NCBI GenBank assembly: GCA_041653615.1
Contig: JBAZEZ010000005.1
Location: 1-64,000 of the forward strand
Direction of reading: 5' to 3'
Origin: JAHJUB01 sp041653615 [NCBI: Candidatus Ratteibacteria bacterium]
GTDB taxonomy: Bacteria > Ratteibacteria > UBA8468 > MWAK01
DNA length: 64,000 nt
Positions 34,302 through 45,000 of the stretch are shown one piece after another. The position numbers and the translations under genes are program-made. The notes under the pieces are model-generated. The model saw nothing but the letters and a program-made list of their open reading frames with translations. It searched no databases and was not told where the DNA came from. The first letter of the stretch is position 1. Each line of letters opens with the position of its first letter.

Positions 34302-35228
34302 ATGAATATTTGGCGATTGAACGTAAGAGAGACCCAAATTGAAGAGTGTATAAGAAATCGAAGATTTGCTTTTGATACTCGTCCCAGAAACCCGGAAATC
34401 CACAGAGGAGACGTTCTTCTCCTGCAATTAGTATTAGCCGACGCTAAGAAATTCGGTAAGGAAAGTAACAGAATCGAATTTGTTCTGATATTTGATCACT
34501 ACGAAGAGGATCATGATGGAACAGCAAGCGCTTATTATTGGCCAAGGGCAGGTAAGACATGGCGCTGGATACTTTTCTGCAGTGATGTTGTACCAACCAT
34601 CCCTTTTTCTCTAGAAAAACTTTCTGTTTCTGCCAACTATTTTGGTCAAACAAACCCCGTCCGGATTTTAGAAAAGGATGTAAGCAAAATTATCCCGTAT
34701 TTATTGCGCTACGCGGCCCGGCCTATAGAAGAGATCGGAAAGAAGATACACAACATTGTTGTGCATGACGCTGCGGCCGAGTCTAAGCTTTGGGCTTTGC
34801 TGCGAAATAACGATAGGATAGTTGAAGACTTCCCGGACCAGGTTGAATGGGTCACTGTTATCGAGCGGAAAGAGATAAGGCGAAATCCGGAACTCCCTAT
34901 TGCACTTAAAGAGCTCTACGATTACAAGTGTCAAGTTTGCAAGGAAGATTTTAAAGGTAAACCTTATTCAGAAACCCATCACGTTATATGGCTCTCGCGC
35001 GGCGGGGTTGACCACAGTAATAATCTAATTGTAGTCTGTCCCAACCACCATAGAATCATACACGAAACCAAGCCCGACTTTGACAGGCACAATCTCGCTT
35101 TTGTTTATCCGAATGGTTTTCAGGAACATCTTAAACTTAAGGACCACCTTAAGGATCCGGGTTTGCTGCAGAAGATTATTGAATGGTCGTCGAAGCGTAA
35201 TAAAGTAATAGGGAAAGAAAAGACGTGA
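34302..35228 (+). CDS. HNH endonuclease with an unassigned N-terminal domain
   Basis: A 308-residue protein. The C-terminal HNH/beta-beta-alpha-metal fold is complete: CQVC at about residues 209-212, SETHHVIWLSRGGVDHSNNLIVVCPNHHRIIH. The N-terminal ~135 residues (MNIWRLNVRETQIEECI ... IHRGDVLLLQLVLAD ... RIEFVLIFDHYEED) have the length and the R-GD-V-L pattern of EVE/PUA-like modified-base readers, which are often fused to HNH nucleases in type IV-like restriction. That part is inference. No Shine-Dalgarno is visible. AT-rich codon use differs from surrounding operons. The 273 bases upstream are AT-rich with no gene I can support. Confidence 0.72.
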   Translation: MNIWRLNVRETQIEECIRNRRFAFDTRPRNPEIHRGDVLLLQLVLADAKKFGKESNRIEFVLIFDHYEEDHDGTASAYYWPRAGKTWRWILFCSDVVPTIPFSLEKLSVSANYFGQTNPVRILEKDVSKIIPYLLRYAARPIEEIGKKIHNIVVHDAAAESKLWALLRNNDRIVEDFPDQVEWVTVIERKEIRRNPELPIALKELYDYKCQVCKEDFKGKPYSETHHVIWLSRGGVDHSNNLIVVCPNHHRIIHETKPDFDRHNLAFVYPNGFQEHLKLKDHLKDPGLLQKIIEWSSKRNKVIGKEKT

Positions 35229-35279
35229 ACGGGTTGGTAATTCATGTTCCCGAGTGAATTTCTTATACCGGCGAAATAT

Positions 35280-36199
35280 ATGGATGATAACAAAGTAAGG
35301 CTCGCGGCGTTCAATTGGTTGGAAAAACAGGTAAAGATTCACGGAGATACGCTTCCGCGGCAACTCTTAGTGGATGGTTTTGTTCTTGATGGTCAACGAG
35401 TTCCTTTGGTGTCGGTCCAGGGTATATTTAGACCAAAGATTTTATCGGAGATTCCCATATCAATTACAACAACAGCTAAAGGACCTTACAAAGATCGGAT
35501 GAGTTCGGAAGGTCATATCATTTATAGTTACCGCGGTACTAATCTGCAGCACCCTGAAAATATCGGTCTTCGCAAAGCCTTGGAGCGCGGAATTCCCCTT
35601 ATATATTTCCATGGGCTTATTCCCGGGAAATATTTTGCGGCTTGGCCTGTTTATATTGTCGGTGATAATCCGCACGATTTGGAGTTCAGTGTTCTTGTGG
35701 ATGACAAAATTTATATTAATAGAACAAATATCGTAAGAATAGGCGAAAATCTTTTAGTTCGCGACCAAGAAGAAGAGGGAAGGAGAGAATACATCACGAC
35801 CATGGTAAGACAGCGCTTGCACCAGCGTGGGTTTCGGGAGCGCGTGCTTGAAGCATATCATAACCAGTGTGCCATGTGTCATCTGCGTCATGTTGAACTT
35901 CTGGACGCTGCGCATATTATTTCCGACGGGGAACCGGGAGGCGAACCCGTGGTGAGTACGGAATATCTCTATGCAAATTGCACCATGCAGTATTTGATAA
36001 CTTTTTCCTCGGCGTTCGACCCGATTTTGTCATAGAGGTTAGAAAGGACATTCTTGACGAAGAAGATGGACCGATGCTTATGCATGGACTAAAGGGTCTT
36101 CACGGAAATTATCTTTGGACACCAAAGTCTTTAGATGTTAAGCCCAGCATTGTAAATCTTAAGATCAGGTATGAGAGGTTTATAATAGGACCGAATTAG
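35280..36199 (+). pseudogene. HNH endonuclease gene interrupted by a -1 frameshift
   Basis: Frame one encodes MDDNKVRLAAFNWLEKQVKIHGDTLPRQLLVDGFVLDGQRVPLVSVQGIFRPK through RGFRERVLEAYHNQCAMCHLRHVELLDAAHIISDGEPGGEPVVS, then runs out of family. The next frame continues exactly where it should, ISLCKLHHAVFDNFFLGVRPDFVIEVRKDILDEEDGPML, ending at 36199. Adding one base near 35958 (GTGAGTA_CGGAAT) restores S-N-G-I-S-L-C-K-L-HH, the expected HNH core. The gene is thus a putative restriction endonuclease inactivated by a 1-base deletion, unless the assembly is wrong there. An alternative start is the ATG at 35244. Confidence 0.75.
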
Positions 36200-36223
36200 A
36201 CCCTGAATTTTCTTTTGGCTATT

Positions 36224-36721
36224 TTATGGGTAGTTTAACTGGCAGGCGGGTTTAATGCCGCGTTTTTCGTAATACTGCTGGTGGTACTCTTCGGCCGGGT
36301 AGAATTCCTGCGCGGGAACGATTTTTGTGACTATCGGGCTCTTAAACTTTCCTGATTTTTCAAGTTTTTGTTTAGATAACTGAGCTATTTTTTCCTGTTC
36401 CGGAGTATGGTAGAAGATGACGGAATGGTATTGCGGCCCCATATCCGGGCCCTGGCGGTTTGGGGTGGTTGGGTCGTGCATTTTCCAGAAGAGGTCCAGG
36501 AGTTGCTGGTAAGATACTTGGCTTGGGTCGTATTCCAACTGCACAACCTCCGCGTGTCCGGTCTTTTTGGTTGAGACCTCTTCGTAGGTGGGATTTTTCA
36601 GGGTTCCGCCCATGAAGCCGACCGTAGTTTTGACCACCCCTTTTAATTGGCGGAACGTTGATTCCGTACCCCAAAAGCAGCCGGAGCCGAAAGTTGCCGT
36701 TTCAAAAGGCGCCGATTTCAT
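36224..36721 (-). CDS. msrA: Peptide-methionine (S)-S-oxide reductase MsrA
   Basis: Repairs oxidised methionine, using an active-site Cys. The 165-residue protein has [19 protein letters not shown] (Cys15), [55 protein letters not shown], and ends [18 protein letters not shown]. Cys160 near the C-terminus is the likely resolving Cys. No msrB is adjacent or fused. Confidence 0.95.
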   Translation of the reverse strand: MKSAPFETATFGSGCFWGTESTFRQLKGVVKTTVGFMGGTLKNPTYEEVSTKKTGHAEVVQLEYDPSQVSYQQLLDLFWKMHDPTTPNRQGPDMGPQYHSVIFYHTPEQEKIAQLSKQKLEKSGKFKSPIVTKIVPAQEFYPAEEYHQQYYEKRGIKPACQLNYP

Positions 36722-36758
36722 ATCTGACAGTATAACATGAAGCTATATTTTTACGGAA

Positions 36759-36790
36759 CTGGATTCCCGCTTAAAACATGCGGGAATGAC
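36759..36790. repeat. Family D palindromic repeat
   Basis: CTGGATTCCCGCTTAAAACATGCGGGAATGAC, the inverse orientation of the copy at 5203-5232. It lies between msrA and the divergent ABC operon. Confidence 0.7.
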
Positions 36791-36887
36791 ATGATTTGTT
36801 TGCAGGAATGACAGCATTTGCCGGACAAGTGAGTTTGGGGGAAAGTATGATAAAATATGCGGTAATAACAGAGTATTTACATAGCGT

Positions 36888-38027
36888 ATGAACCTACTAT
36901 ACATCGCTTTCAAAAACCTGTGGCACCGAAAAGTGCGCACCTTTTTGACCATATTCGGTGTCGGCGTCAGCATCGCCGCGTTTGTGTCTTTAAGGGGCTT
37001 GGCGGTGAGCATGGTGGAAGCCTTCCGGACGACTTACCAAGAACGCGGAACCGACCTGGTTGTTTTGGAAAAAGGCAGTTTTGACCTTTTGTCCAGCCGG
37101 CTGGATGAAAGCTTCGTTGATAAGATTAAGGCGGTTCCGGAGGTTTTAAGCGTAAACCCCGTGCTTCTTGATATCACGATTACGAATTTTATGAATTATA
37201 TCCTGATATACGGCTGGGAAGCGCATTCCAACCTTTTTTCCAACCTGAAGATAACCGGGAAGGCGCCGGTCAATGAGCATGACGCGATAATCGGGGCGAT
37301 GCTGGCTAAAAAGCTTAATAAAAAGATAGGGGACAGTGTGGATGTAAGGGGAACCGCTTTTACGCTGACGGGGATTTTCCAGAGCCAAAGTTTATTTGAG
37401 GAAGGCAGCGTCATCGTGCTTCTTCCGGTGCTCCAGCGCATTAAAAAAATGGAGCATCAGGTTACCTTGTTGAACATTTCCCTTCGGAAAGGTTTGAAAC
37501 CCAATAAATGGTTTGTTTTTAAAGAGGAGAAGCCGGATAAACAGGTGCAACTGCGCATAAGCCAGCTTGTGCCGGAAGGGGAAGTGAAGGACCTGGAGGG
37601 GATTGTTTCTTCGGAGAATATCCTGGCTATTTTCTCAAAATTCAGCTGGGCGGTATCGATTGTGGCTTTTATTATCGCCATCCTGGGGATAGCCAATAAC
37701 ATGATTACTTCGGTGCTGGAACAAACCAGGGAGATAGGCGTTCTGCTGGCCATCGGCTGGAGAAAAACCCGGATAGTTTCCCTGATTTTGTATGAATCGA
37801 CGTTGTTGGGACTGATGGGGGGCGCGATGGGTCTGTTCCTGGGATATGTGACCATCAGGATTTTTGCCTCGATGCTTCAGATGCAGAGTATTTCTAATAT
37901 CAGCCTGGATTTTCTGTTTGTGGTGAAAGCAATCGCCGCTTCGCTTGTGTTGGGCTTATTGTCGGGTATCTATCCGGCCCTGAGGGCTGTTTCCATACAG
38001 CCCATCGAGGTATTGCGTTATGAATAG
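36888..38027 (+). CDS. ABC transporter permease (FtsX/MacB-like)
   Basis: A 379-residue type VII ABC permease: N-terminal transmembrane helix after LWHRKVRTFLTIFGVGVSIAAFVSLRG, a large extracytoplasmic domain (about 45-255), then three C-terminal helices (VSIVAFIIAILGIANNMITSVLEQTREIGVLLAIGWRKTRI, LLGLMGGAMGLFLGYVTIRI, LVLGLLSGIYPALRAVSIQPIEVLRYE). The ending PAL.A....P...LR.E is typical. It overlaps the ATPase gene by 8 bases. Such systems extrude peptides or lipids or act mechanically; the substrate is not evident. Confidence 0.92.
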   Translation: MNLLYIAFKNLWHRKVRTFLTIFGVGVSIAAFVSLRGLAVSMVEAFRTTYQERGTDLVVLEKGSFDLLSSRLDESFVDKIKAVPEVLSVNPVLLDITITNFMNYILIYGWEAHSNLFSNLKITGKAPVNEHDAIIGAMLAKKLNKKIGDSVDVRGTAFTLTGIFQSQSLFEEGSVIVLLPVLQRIKKMEHQVTLLNISLRKGLKPNKWFVFKEEKPDKQVQLRISQLVPEGEVKDLEGIVSSENILAIFSKFSWAVSIVAFIIAILGIANNMITSVLEQTREIGVLLAIGWRKTRIVSLILYESTLLGLMGGAMGLFLGYVTIRIFASMLQMQSISNISLDFLFVVKAIAASLVLGLLSGIYPALRAVSIQPIEVLRYE

Positions 38028-38688
38028 CGGGTTTATCGTAGAAGCGAAAAACCTTTCCAAATTTTACGAGAACGGCCGGGTGGCCGCTTTGAGTGAAATC
38101 AATTTACAGGTAACAAACGGTGAGTTTTTGACGATAAGAGGGTCCAGCGGCAGCGGAAAATCAACGCTGCTGCATCTTTTGGGCGGCCTTGATTTGCCTA
38201 CCAAAGGCGAAATTTATTTTGAGGACAAAAACCTTAAAGATATGGTCCGGCAAAGCAAGTTCCGGATAAATAACATCGGTTTTGTCTTCCAGACTTTTTA
38301 TCTCTGGCCGATTCTGAACGTGCTGGAAAATGTTTTGCTGCCGTTGCTTGAATCCGATTTTGACAAGAAAGAAAGAATCAAGAAAGCGGATTTACTGATT
38401 AATATGGTAGGGCTTGAAGGCAAGCGGCTTTTTGCCGTGAATAAGCTTTCGGTGGGAGAAAGGCAGCGCGTAGCGATAGCCAGGGCGCTGGTGATGGGCC
38501 CGAAATTATTGCTCGCGGATGAACCGACCGGCAGCCTTGATTCCAAAAACAAGGAAAACGTGCTTGATATCTTCCTGAGGGTGAACCGGGAAAAGAAGAC
38601 CACGATAATCATGGCGACCCACGAAACCGGCAAATCATATCAATTCAGCCGGAGCATTGAACTTTTAGACGGAAGGATTATCGCTTAA
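38020..38688 (+). CDS. ABC transporter ATP-binding protein (LolD/MacB-like)
   Basis: A 222-residue ATPase with Walker A RGSSGSGKST (about residues 37-46), Q-loop FVFQTFYLWPILNVLENVLLPLLES, signature LSVGERQRVAIARAL (the consensus LSGGQ is here LSVGE), Walker B LLLADEPTGSLD and the H-loop TH. It forms a complex with the permease whose gene overlaps it by 8 bases. A radical-SAM gene follows 19 bases later. Confidence 0.94.
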   Translation: MNSGFIVEAKNLSKFYENGRVAALSEINLQVTNGEFLTIRGSSGSGKSTLLHLLGGLDLPTKGEIYFEDKNLKDMVRQSKFRINNIGFVFQTFYLWPILNVLENVLLPLLESDFDKKERIKKADLLINMVGLEGKRLFAVNKLSVGERQRVAIARALVMGPKLLLADEPTGSLDSKNKENVLDIFLRVNREKKTTIIMATHETGKSYQFSRSIELLDGRIIA

Positions 38689-38707
38689 ACATAAAGGAGA
38701 CCGCGCG

Positions 38708-39883
38708 ATGCCCGGAATGAAAAAATGGCAGCATAATCTGGTCAGGAACAGCATGGACAAGTACCGCCAGGCCTTGGAGAATTACTACATCAAGGACAAG
38801 CAGCTGGTGGAGGTTGGCGGCGGCTATAAGGCTTTTTCGCTCTTAAGCCCTCCCATCGGCTCGCCCGCGGCCAAACGCAGAATCCGTTTTATCATAAAAA
38901 ACATCTCCGATAAGAATACCGTTGTCGAGGGTGAAGGGATCGTTTCTCCGGGCAAGCGGACTCCGCATTTTATCACTATCGCCGTTACTTACGACTGCCA
39001 ATGTGATTGCAGCCATTGTTCGGCCCATTCCTATAAAGAGAAAGTCGGGCAGGATAACGACCAGTTAACCATACCCGAACTGAAGGGAGTTGTAAACCAG
39101 GCGATTGACATCGGCAGTACCTGCGTCATTTTTACCGGCGGGGAGCCGCTGCTGGTGGACGGAATATTTGACCTTATCCGATCGGTCGATAAGCGAAAGG
39201 CGGTCTGCACAATTTTTACCAACGGCGAATTTCTGGATAAAAAAACCGTCGCAAAACTGAAAAAAGCCAAACTGTTCGGTATTTTTGTAAGCCTGGATTT
39301 TGCCGATGCCGACAAACATGACGCTAACAGGCAGAGAGACGGTCTGTTTAAAAAAGCCGTCGCGGGGATAAATCTGTGCCGGGAAAACGGGATACTTACG
39401 GGCATCTCGACTTTTGCCACCAAAGAAAAGATTGTCAGCGGCCAGCTGGATGATATTATGGAGTTGGGGAAAAAGCTGAATGTCCTGGAAGTGTTTATCT
39501 TTGATGTTATCGCGACCGGCAAGTTGAATTCGGAACAGGCCTGCATGCTGGACGAAGAGGATGTCGGCGCGATCAAGAAATTCCGGCAGAAGTATAATTC
39601 AAGGCCGGATTACCCGCGCATAATACATCAGACGATGTTTACCAGCATCGCTTATCCGTGTGTTTCGGAAGGATGCCCCGCCGGCGTGGCGCAGATGCAT
39701 GTCCGCGGCAACGGAAATGTTTGTCCCTGTGATTTCACCCCGCTTTCTTTTGGGAATGTCCGCCAGAAAAAGCTAAGCGATATTTGGAAAGCGATTACCG
39801 AGGATGAACTATATTCCAAGGCGTCGAAAGTCTGTCGACTCTCCGACAAAGATTTTCTAAGAAGAATATCACCGCAGGTATAA
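38708..39883 (+). CDS. Radical SAM/SPASM domain protein linked to an ABC exporter
   Basis: A 391-residue protein. The [4Fe-4S] cluster motif is CDCQCDCSHC read as CX3CX2C (Cys-QCD-Cys-SH-Cys, about residues 97-106), followed by FTGGEPLLVDG (the GGE SAM contact). A C-terminal SPASM-type Cys cluster is CVSEGCPAGVAQMHVRGNGNVCPCDFTPLSFGNVRQKKLSDIWKAI. The N-terminal ~90 residues (YRQALENYYIKDKQLVEVGGGYKAFSLLSPPIGSPAAKRR) belong to no family I recognise. An AAAGGAGA Shine-Dalgarno and a 19-base gap to the ABC ATPase make this one operon. SPASM proteins usually mature peptides or proteins, but no precursor-like small gene is evident. Confidence 0.9.
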   Translation: MPGMKKWQHNLVRNSMDKYRQALENYYIKDKQLVEVGGGYKAFSLLSPPIGSPAAKRRIRFIIKNISDKNTVVEGEGIVSPGKRTPHFITIAVTYDCQCDCSHCSAHSYKEKVGQDNDQLTIPELKGVVNQAIDIGSTCVIFTGGEPLLVDGIFDLIRSVDKRKAVCTIFTNGEFLDKKTVAKLKKAKLFGIFVSLDFADADKHDANRQRDGLFKKAVAGINLCRENGILTGISTFATKEKIVSGQLDDIMELGKKLNVLEVFIFDVIATGKLNSEQACMLDEEDVGAIKKFRQKYNSRPDYPRIIHQTMFTSIAYPCVSEGCPAGVAQMHVRGNGNVCPCDFTPLSFGNVRQKKLSDIWKAITEDELYSKASKVCRLSDKDFLRRISPQV

Positions 39884-39896
39884 CGGCCGGGAAAAA

Positions 39897-40883
39897 TTAC
39901 AAGGACAGGTTAAGGCGGGTGGCCAGGGGCTGGGGAGCAGGGGAGGCGATAATTTCTTGGGCTGGTTTGGTTTTGCCGTACTTGACCGTTACCCTTTTGG
40001 CTTTACTGTCGGAGTATCGGGCGGTGAGGCGGGCGGCCAGGCGGATGGCGGTTTTAGTTTTGGGCCCCTGCAGGATGGTGATGGGGCTTCCGATGATAGG
40101 TACCATAAAAAGATAATCCTCTTTTGGTTTTAACTTCCGCAGGGATTCATTCTCTCCGTGGTCTCTCCCGACGATAATCCTATTTTTGTGATACCGGAAA
40201 TGGCGGCCGAATTTGAGCAGTTCGATGTCATTCCAGGTGATTTGTTTTTTGCGTTGGAAAAGGTCTTTCAGTTTTTTGGCGAATTGTTCCATGGTCAGAA
40301 GGCAGCCGCCGCCGGCGCAGGCGTAGTCGTTGACGGAAAATTCACCGGCAATCTCCATCTGGGGTTTGCGGCTCCGGCCTTCGATTGACAGCAGTTTCCG
40401 CCGGTCCACCCAGCCCTTTTTTTCCGGTTCGGTTTCGGCCAGGAGTTTTGCGGAGAGAGGGCGCAGTATCCTGCCGACCAAGCCGGCCTCTTTTTCCACA
40501 ATCCTTAATGCCGGCATGCGCTGGGACATGGGACGCTGGCCCAGGACTTCGCCGGTTACGATGAATTTGGCGCCCATTTTTTTGCCCATTTGCCAGGCCT
40601 TGCGGAACATGAAGGCGTGACAGTCTATGCAGGGGTTGATGGCGGAACCGTAGCCGTGTTTAGGGTTTCGGAGCATCTTTAGATAATCCTGGCGGAGGGG
40701 TATGTTTTTAAAAGGGATGTTGAGTTTTTCCGCAATTCGGGCCGGGTATTTTTTTTCGTTGCCCCAGAAAATAGAGGCAAAGTGGACGGCGGTCAGGGCG
40801 ACGCCCTGGTCTTTGATTAGTTTAGCGGCCAGGGCGGAGTCGAGGCCGCCGGAGACAAGGACGAGGGCGCGGATTTTTTTCAT
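39897..40883 (-). CDS. PP-loop ATPase, ThiI/MnmA-like (putative tRNA thiolation)
   Basis: A 328-residue protein starting MKKIRALVLVSGGLDSALAAKLI, the SGGxDS ATP-pyrophosphatase loop of tRNA-thiolating enzymes. NPCIDCHAFMFRKAWQMGKKMGAKFIVTGEVLGQRPMSQ holds the Cys pair and GEVLGQ motif of MnmA/ThiI-like proteins; a second motif CAGGGCLLTMEQFAKKL follows. The C-terminal third (LKFGRHFRYHKNRIIVGRDHGENESL) is as in stand-alone thiouridylase relatives of unknown target. The in-frame upstream extension (24 codons) derives from a repeat and is rejected. Substrate uncertain. Confidence 0.8.
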   Translation of the reverse strand: MKKIRALVLVSGGLDSALAAKLIKDQGVALTAVHFASIFWGNEKKYPARIAEKLNIPFKNIPLRQDYLKMLRNPKHGYGSAINPCIDCHAFMFRKAWQMGKKMGAKFIVTGEVLGQRPMSQRMPALRIVEKEAGLVGRILRPLSAKLLAETEPEKKGWVDRRKLLSIEGRSRKPQMEIAGEFSVNDYACAGGGCLLTMEQFAKKLKDLFQRKKQITWNDIELLKFGRHFRYHKNRIIVGRDHGENESLRKLKPKEDYLFMVPIIGSPITILQGPKTKTAIRLAARLTARYSDSKAKRVTVKYGKTKPAQEIIASPAPQPLATRLNLSL

Positions 40884-40916
40884 AGTGTGCGTTTTGGACG
40901 CAGGTCCCGTTTTAAC

Positions 40917-40973
40917 TGTAGTTGCCGAGCTTGCTCGGCGTTTTAAAAGAGCCAACCAAGGTTGGCGCCTACA
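40917..40973. repeat. Paired family F hairpins
   Basis: TGTAGTTGCCGAGCTTGCTCGGCG followed by GCCAACCAAGGTTGGC and CCTACA, so the outer TGTAG/CCTACA also pair. It separates cysK from the PP-loop gene. A remnant of family A (TTTTGGACGCAGG) lies just to the left. Confidence 0.7.
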
Positions 40974-40983
40974 AATTTTTGTG

Positions 40984-41916
<933 letters not shown>

Positions 41917-41931
41917 GTGACCCCCTTTGTT

Positions 41932-42031
41932 GGACGCAGATTACCGCAGATACAGATTAAAGATTGTTTTAGCGAATTACCAAAAAATGCTCTTTTGCAT
42001 TATCCTGCTGTTTCTGCGTATATCTGCGTCC
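41932..42031. repeat. Dispersed repeat, family A (copy 3)
   Basis: GGACGCAGATTACCGCAGATAC ... TATCTGCGTCC. Its right end supplies the G of the TAG stop codon of cusA, so the element abuts the gene exactly. Confidence 0.85.
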
Positions 42032-45000
42032 TATTTAATAGATTTTTTCTTCCAGAGAAAATAGATGGCGGGATAGACGATTAATTCCATGCCGAAGGAA
42101 GTGAATATGCCGCCGACCATCGGCGCGGCGATTCGCTTCAGTACGTCGGCGCCGATTTCATGCGTCTGTGCCCACATGATAGGGAGCAGTCCGATGAAAA
42201 GGACCGAGGCGGTCATTACCTTGGGCCGGACCCGTTTTACCGCGCCGTGGATGATGGCCTCCTTCAGGTCGTTGATTGTTTTCAGGAGGCCGTTCTTCTT
42301 CCGTTCTTCGTAGGAAAGATCCAGGTAGAGCAGCATGAAGATTCCGGTCTCCGCGTCCACGCCCAGCAGGGCGATGATTCCGACCAGGACGCCGATGCTC
42401 AAGTTGTAATGGAGCAGGTAGAGTATCCAGACGACACCGATGAGGGAAAAGGGAACCGCCAGCAGGACGATGAAGGTCTTGGGAAAACTCCGGGTATTGA
42501 AATAGAGGAGGAGGAAGATGATGAGGAGCGTCAGAGGCACGACCACCTTCATCCGTTCCTTCACCCGCTGCATCGACTCGTATTGGCCGCTGAAAACCAG
42601 GTTATAGCCGGCCGGGAGTTTCAGGTTATCGTTTAATTCTTTTTTGGCGTCGGCGACGTAACTGCCGATGTCCCGGTTGGCCACATCGATGTAGACGTAT
42701 CCGGCCAGCGACCCGTTTTCATCCCGAATCATGGACGGACCCGAACTTAATTCTACGTCGGCAATCTGTCCGACGGGGATTTGGCTTCCGGACGGCGTGG
42801 GGATGTAGGTCTTTTTTATCTTTTCGACGTCGTCCCTCAATTCCCGCGGGTAGCGGACGTTTATCGGCAGCCGCACCCGGCCTTCTACGGTCTGGCTGAT
42901 GTTTTCGCCGCCGATGGCGGACATCAGCGTTGTCTGAACGTCTTCTACGGTTAGTCCGTAGCGGGCAATCTCTTCTCTTTTGAGCGTAAAGTCCACAAAA
43001 TAACCGCCGCCGGTCCTTTCCGCGTAGATGCTGCGGGTTCCCGGCACTCCTTTGAGCAGGGCTTCAATTTGCAGGCCGATTTCTTCGACTCTTTTTAAAT
43101 CATCTCCTTGGATTTTTATCCCGACCGGGGTGCGGATTCCGGTAGTCAGCATATCAATCCGGGCCTTGATGGGCATCGTCCAGGCGTTGACCTGGCCGGG
43201 GATTTGTAATTTCTGGTCCATTTCCTGAATCATTTCGTCCCAGGAAATTTTGTCCGGCCAGAGCAGCCGCAGGGAAGGCTGAAGAAATTCCGGGACGCGG
43301 TTGGAATACCACCTGGGTTTGGAGCGCCACTGGTTCTGGGGTTTAAGTAAAACGGTTGTTTCCATCATGGAGTAGGGCGCCGGGTCGGTAGAGGTGGCGG
43401 CCCGGCCTGCTTTGCCGAAGACGCTGGTAACTTCCGGAAACGACTTAAGAATCTTATCCTGAACACCCAGCAGTTTGGTTGCCTCTGTCACCGAAATGCC
43501 GGGCGGAGTGGTTGGCATATATAAGATGCTGCCCTCATTGAGCGGAGGCATAAATTCCGTGCCCAGTTTGAAGAAGAACGGCATGGAAACCAGAAAGAGA
43601 AGCACGGTCGAGAAGATGACAAGGCGCGGTTTACGCAGGACAAAATGGACAACTGGTTCGTACCATTTGAACAGGGCCCGGCTGACCGGGTGTTTTTCTT
43701 CGGAGTGAATCCGGCCCACCAGGAGGTGGTTGACTATCCCGCAGAGCCATTTCGGTTTGAATTCGTAAAAGTCGAGTTTGGTAAAGAGGAGCCGGATGGC
43801 CGGGTCAAGCGTAATGGCCAGAACCGCCGCAAAGAAGAGCGCGAAATTTTTGGTGAAGGCCAGTGGTTTGAAAAGACGACCTTCAATTCCTTCCAGGGTG
43901 AAGATAGGCATAAAGGCGACCGCGATGACCAGCAGGGAGAAGAAAGAAGCCTGGCCCACTTCTTTAATGGCGCTGATTAAGACTTCCCGGTAATCTCCCT
44001 GTCTGCCTCCCTCTTCCCAGTGAGAAAGTTTTTTGTGGGAGTTTTCCACCACCACAATGGCCGCGTCCACCATGGCGCCGATGGCGATGGCGATGCCGCC
44101 CAGGCTCATTATGTTGGCGGTCAGTTTCATGTAGTACATCGGGATGAAAGCGATTAAGACCGCGATGGGCAGCGTGATGATGGGGATGATTGCGGAAGGG
44201 AAATGGAGCAGGAAGAGGAGGATGATTAAACTTACCACAATCATTTCCTCGCGGAGTTTGCTTTTCAGAGTGTTGATGGCGCGATGGATTATCTCGGAGC
44301 GGTCGTAGGTGATTACCAGTTTTACGCCTTCGGGGAGTTGGATTGTCTTCAATTGTTCTTTGACCCGGTTGATGACCTCCAGGGCGTTTTCCTGATACCT
44401 GATTATGACAATGCCGCCGACTACTTCGCCCCGGCCGTTCAATTCCGCCACGCCCCGTCTGATGTCCGGCCCGAATTGGACTGTGGCGACGTTACTGATT
44501 CGTACCGGTACGCCGTTTTGGTCGGTTTTAAGGACGATATCCTCTATGTCTTTCAGCGATTTGAGGTAGCCCCTGATGGTTACCATGTATTCCCGGCCGG
44601 AGATTTCCAGGAGCCGGGCGCCGGCTTCCTGGTTGGATTTTTGCAGGGCCATAACCACGTCATTGAGCGGGAGGTTGTAAGCGAGCAGGGCGTTGGGGTC
44701 AATGGTCACCTGATACTGTTTGGTGAAGCCGCCGACCGAGGCAACTTCCGAAACTCCCTTGACCGATTGCAGGGCGTACTTCAGGCGCCAGTTCTGGAAG
44801 GTGGTCAAATCTTCCAGGGAATTTTTGCCGGTATCGTCGACCAGAGCGTATTCAAAGACCCACCCCAGCCCGGTGGCGTCAGGACCGATTTCCGTCTGAA
44901 CCCCGGGCGGCAGTTGGGATGTTACCTTGGAGAGGTATTCTGTTACCCTGGAGCGGGCCCAGTAGATGTCGGTTCCGTCTTCAAAAACCACGTAGACGTA

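Noticed and set aside
36722-36887. Possible precursor peptide gene before the ABC/radical-SAM operon
   Set aside because: Only a family D palindrome and AT-rich DNA; no ribosome site with a plausible short frame.
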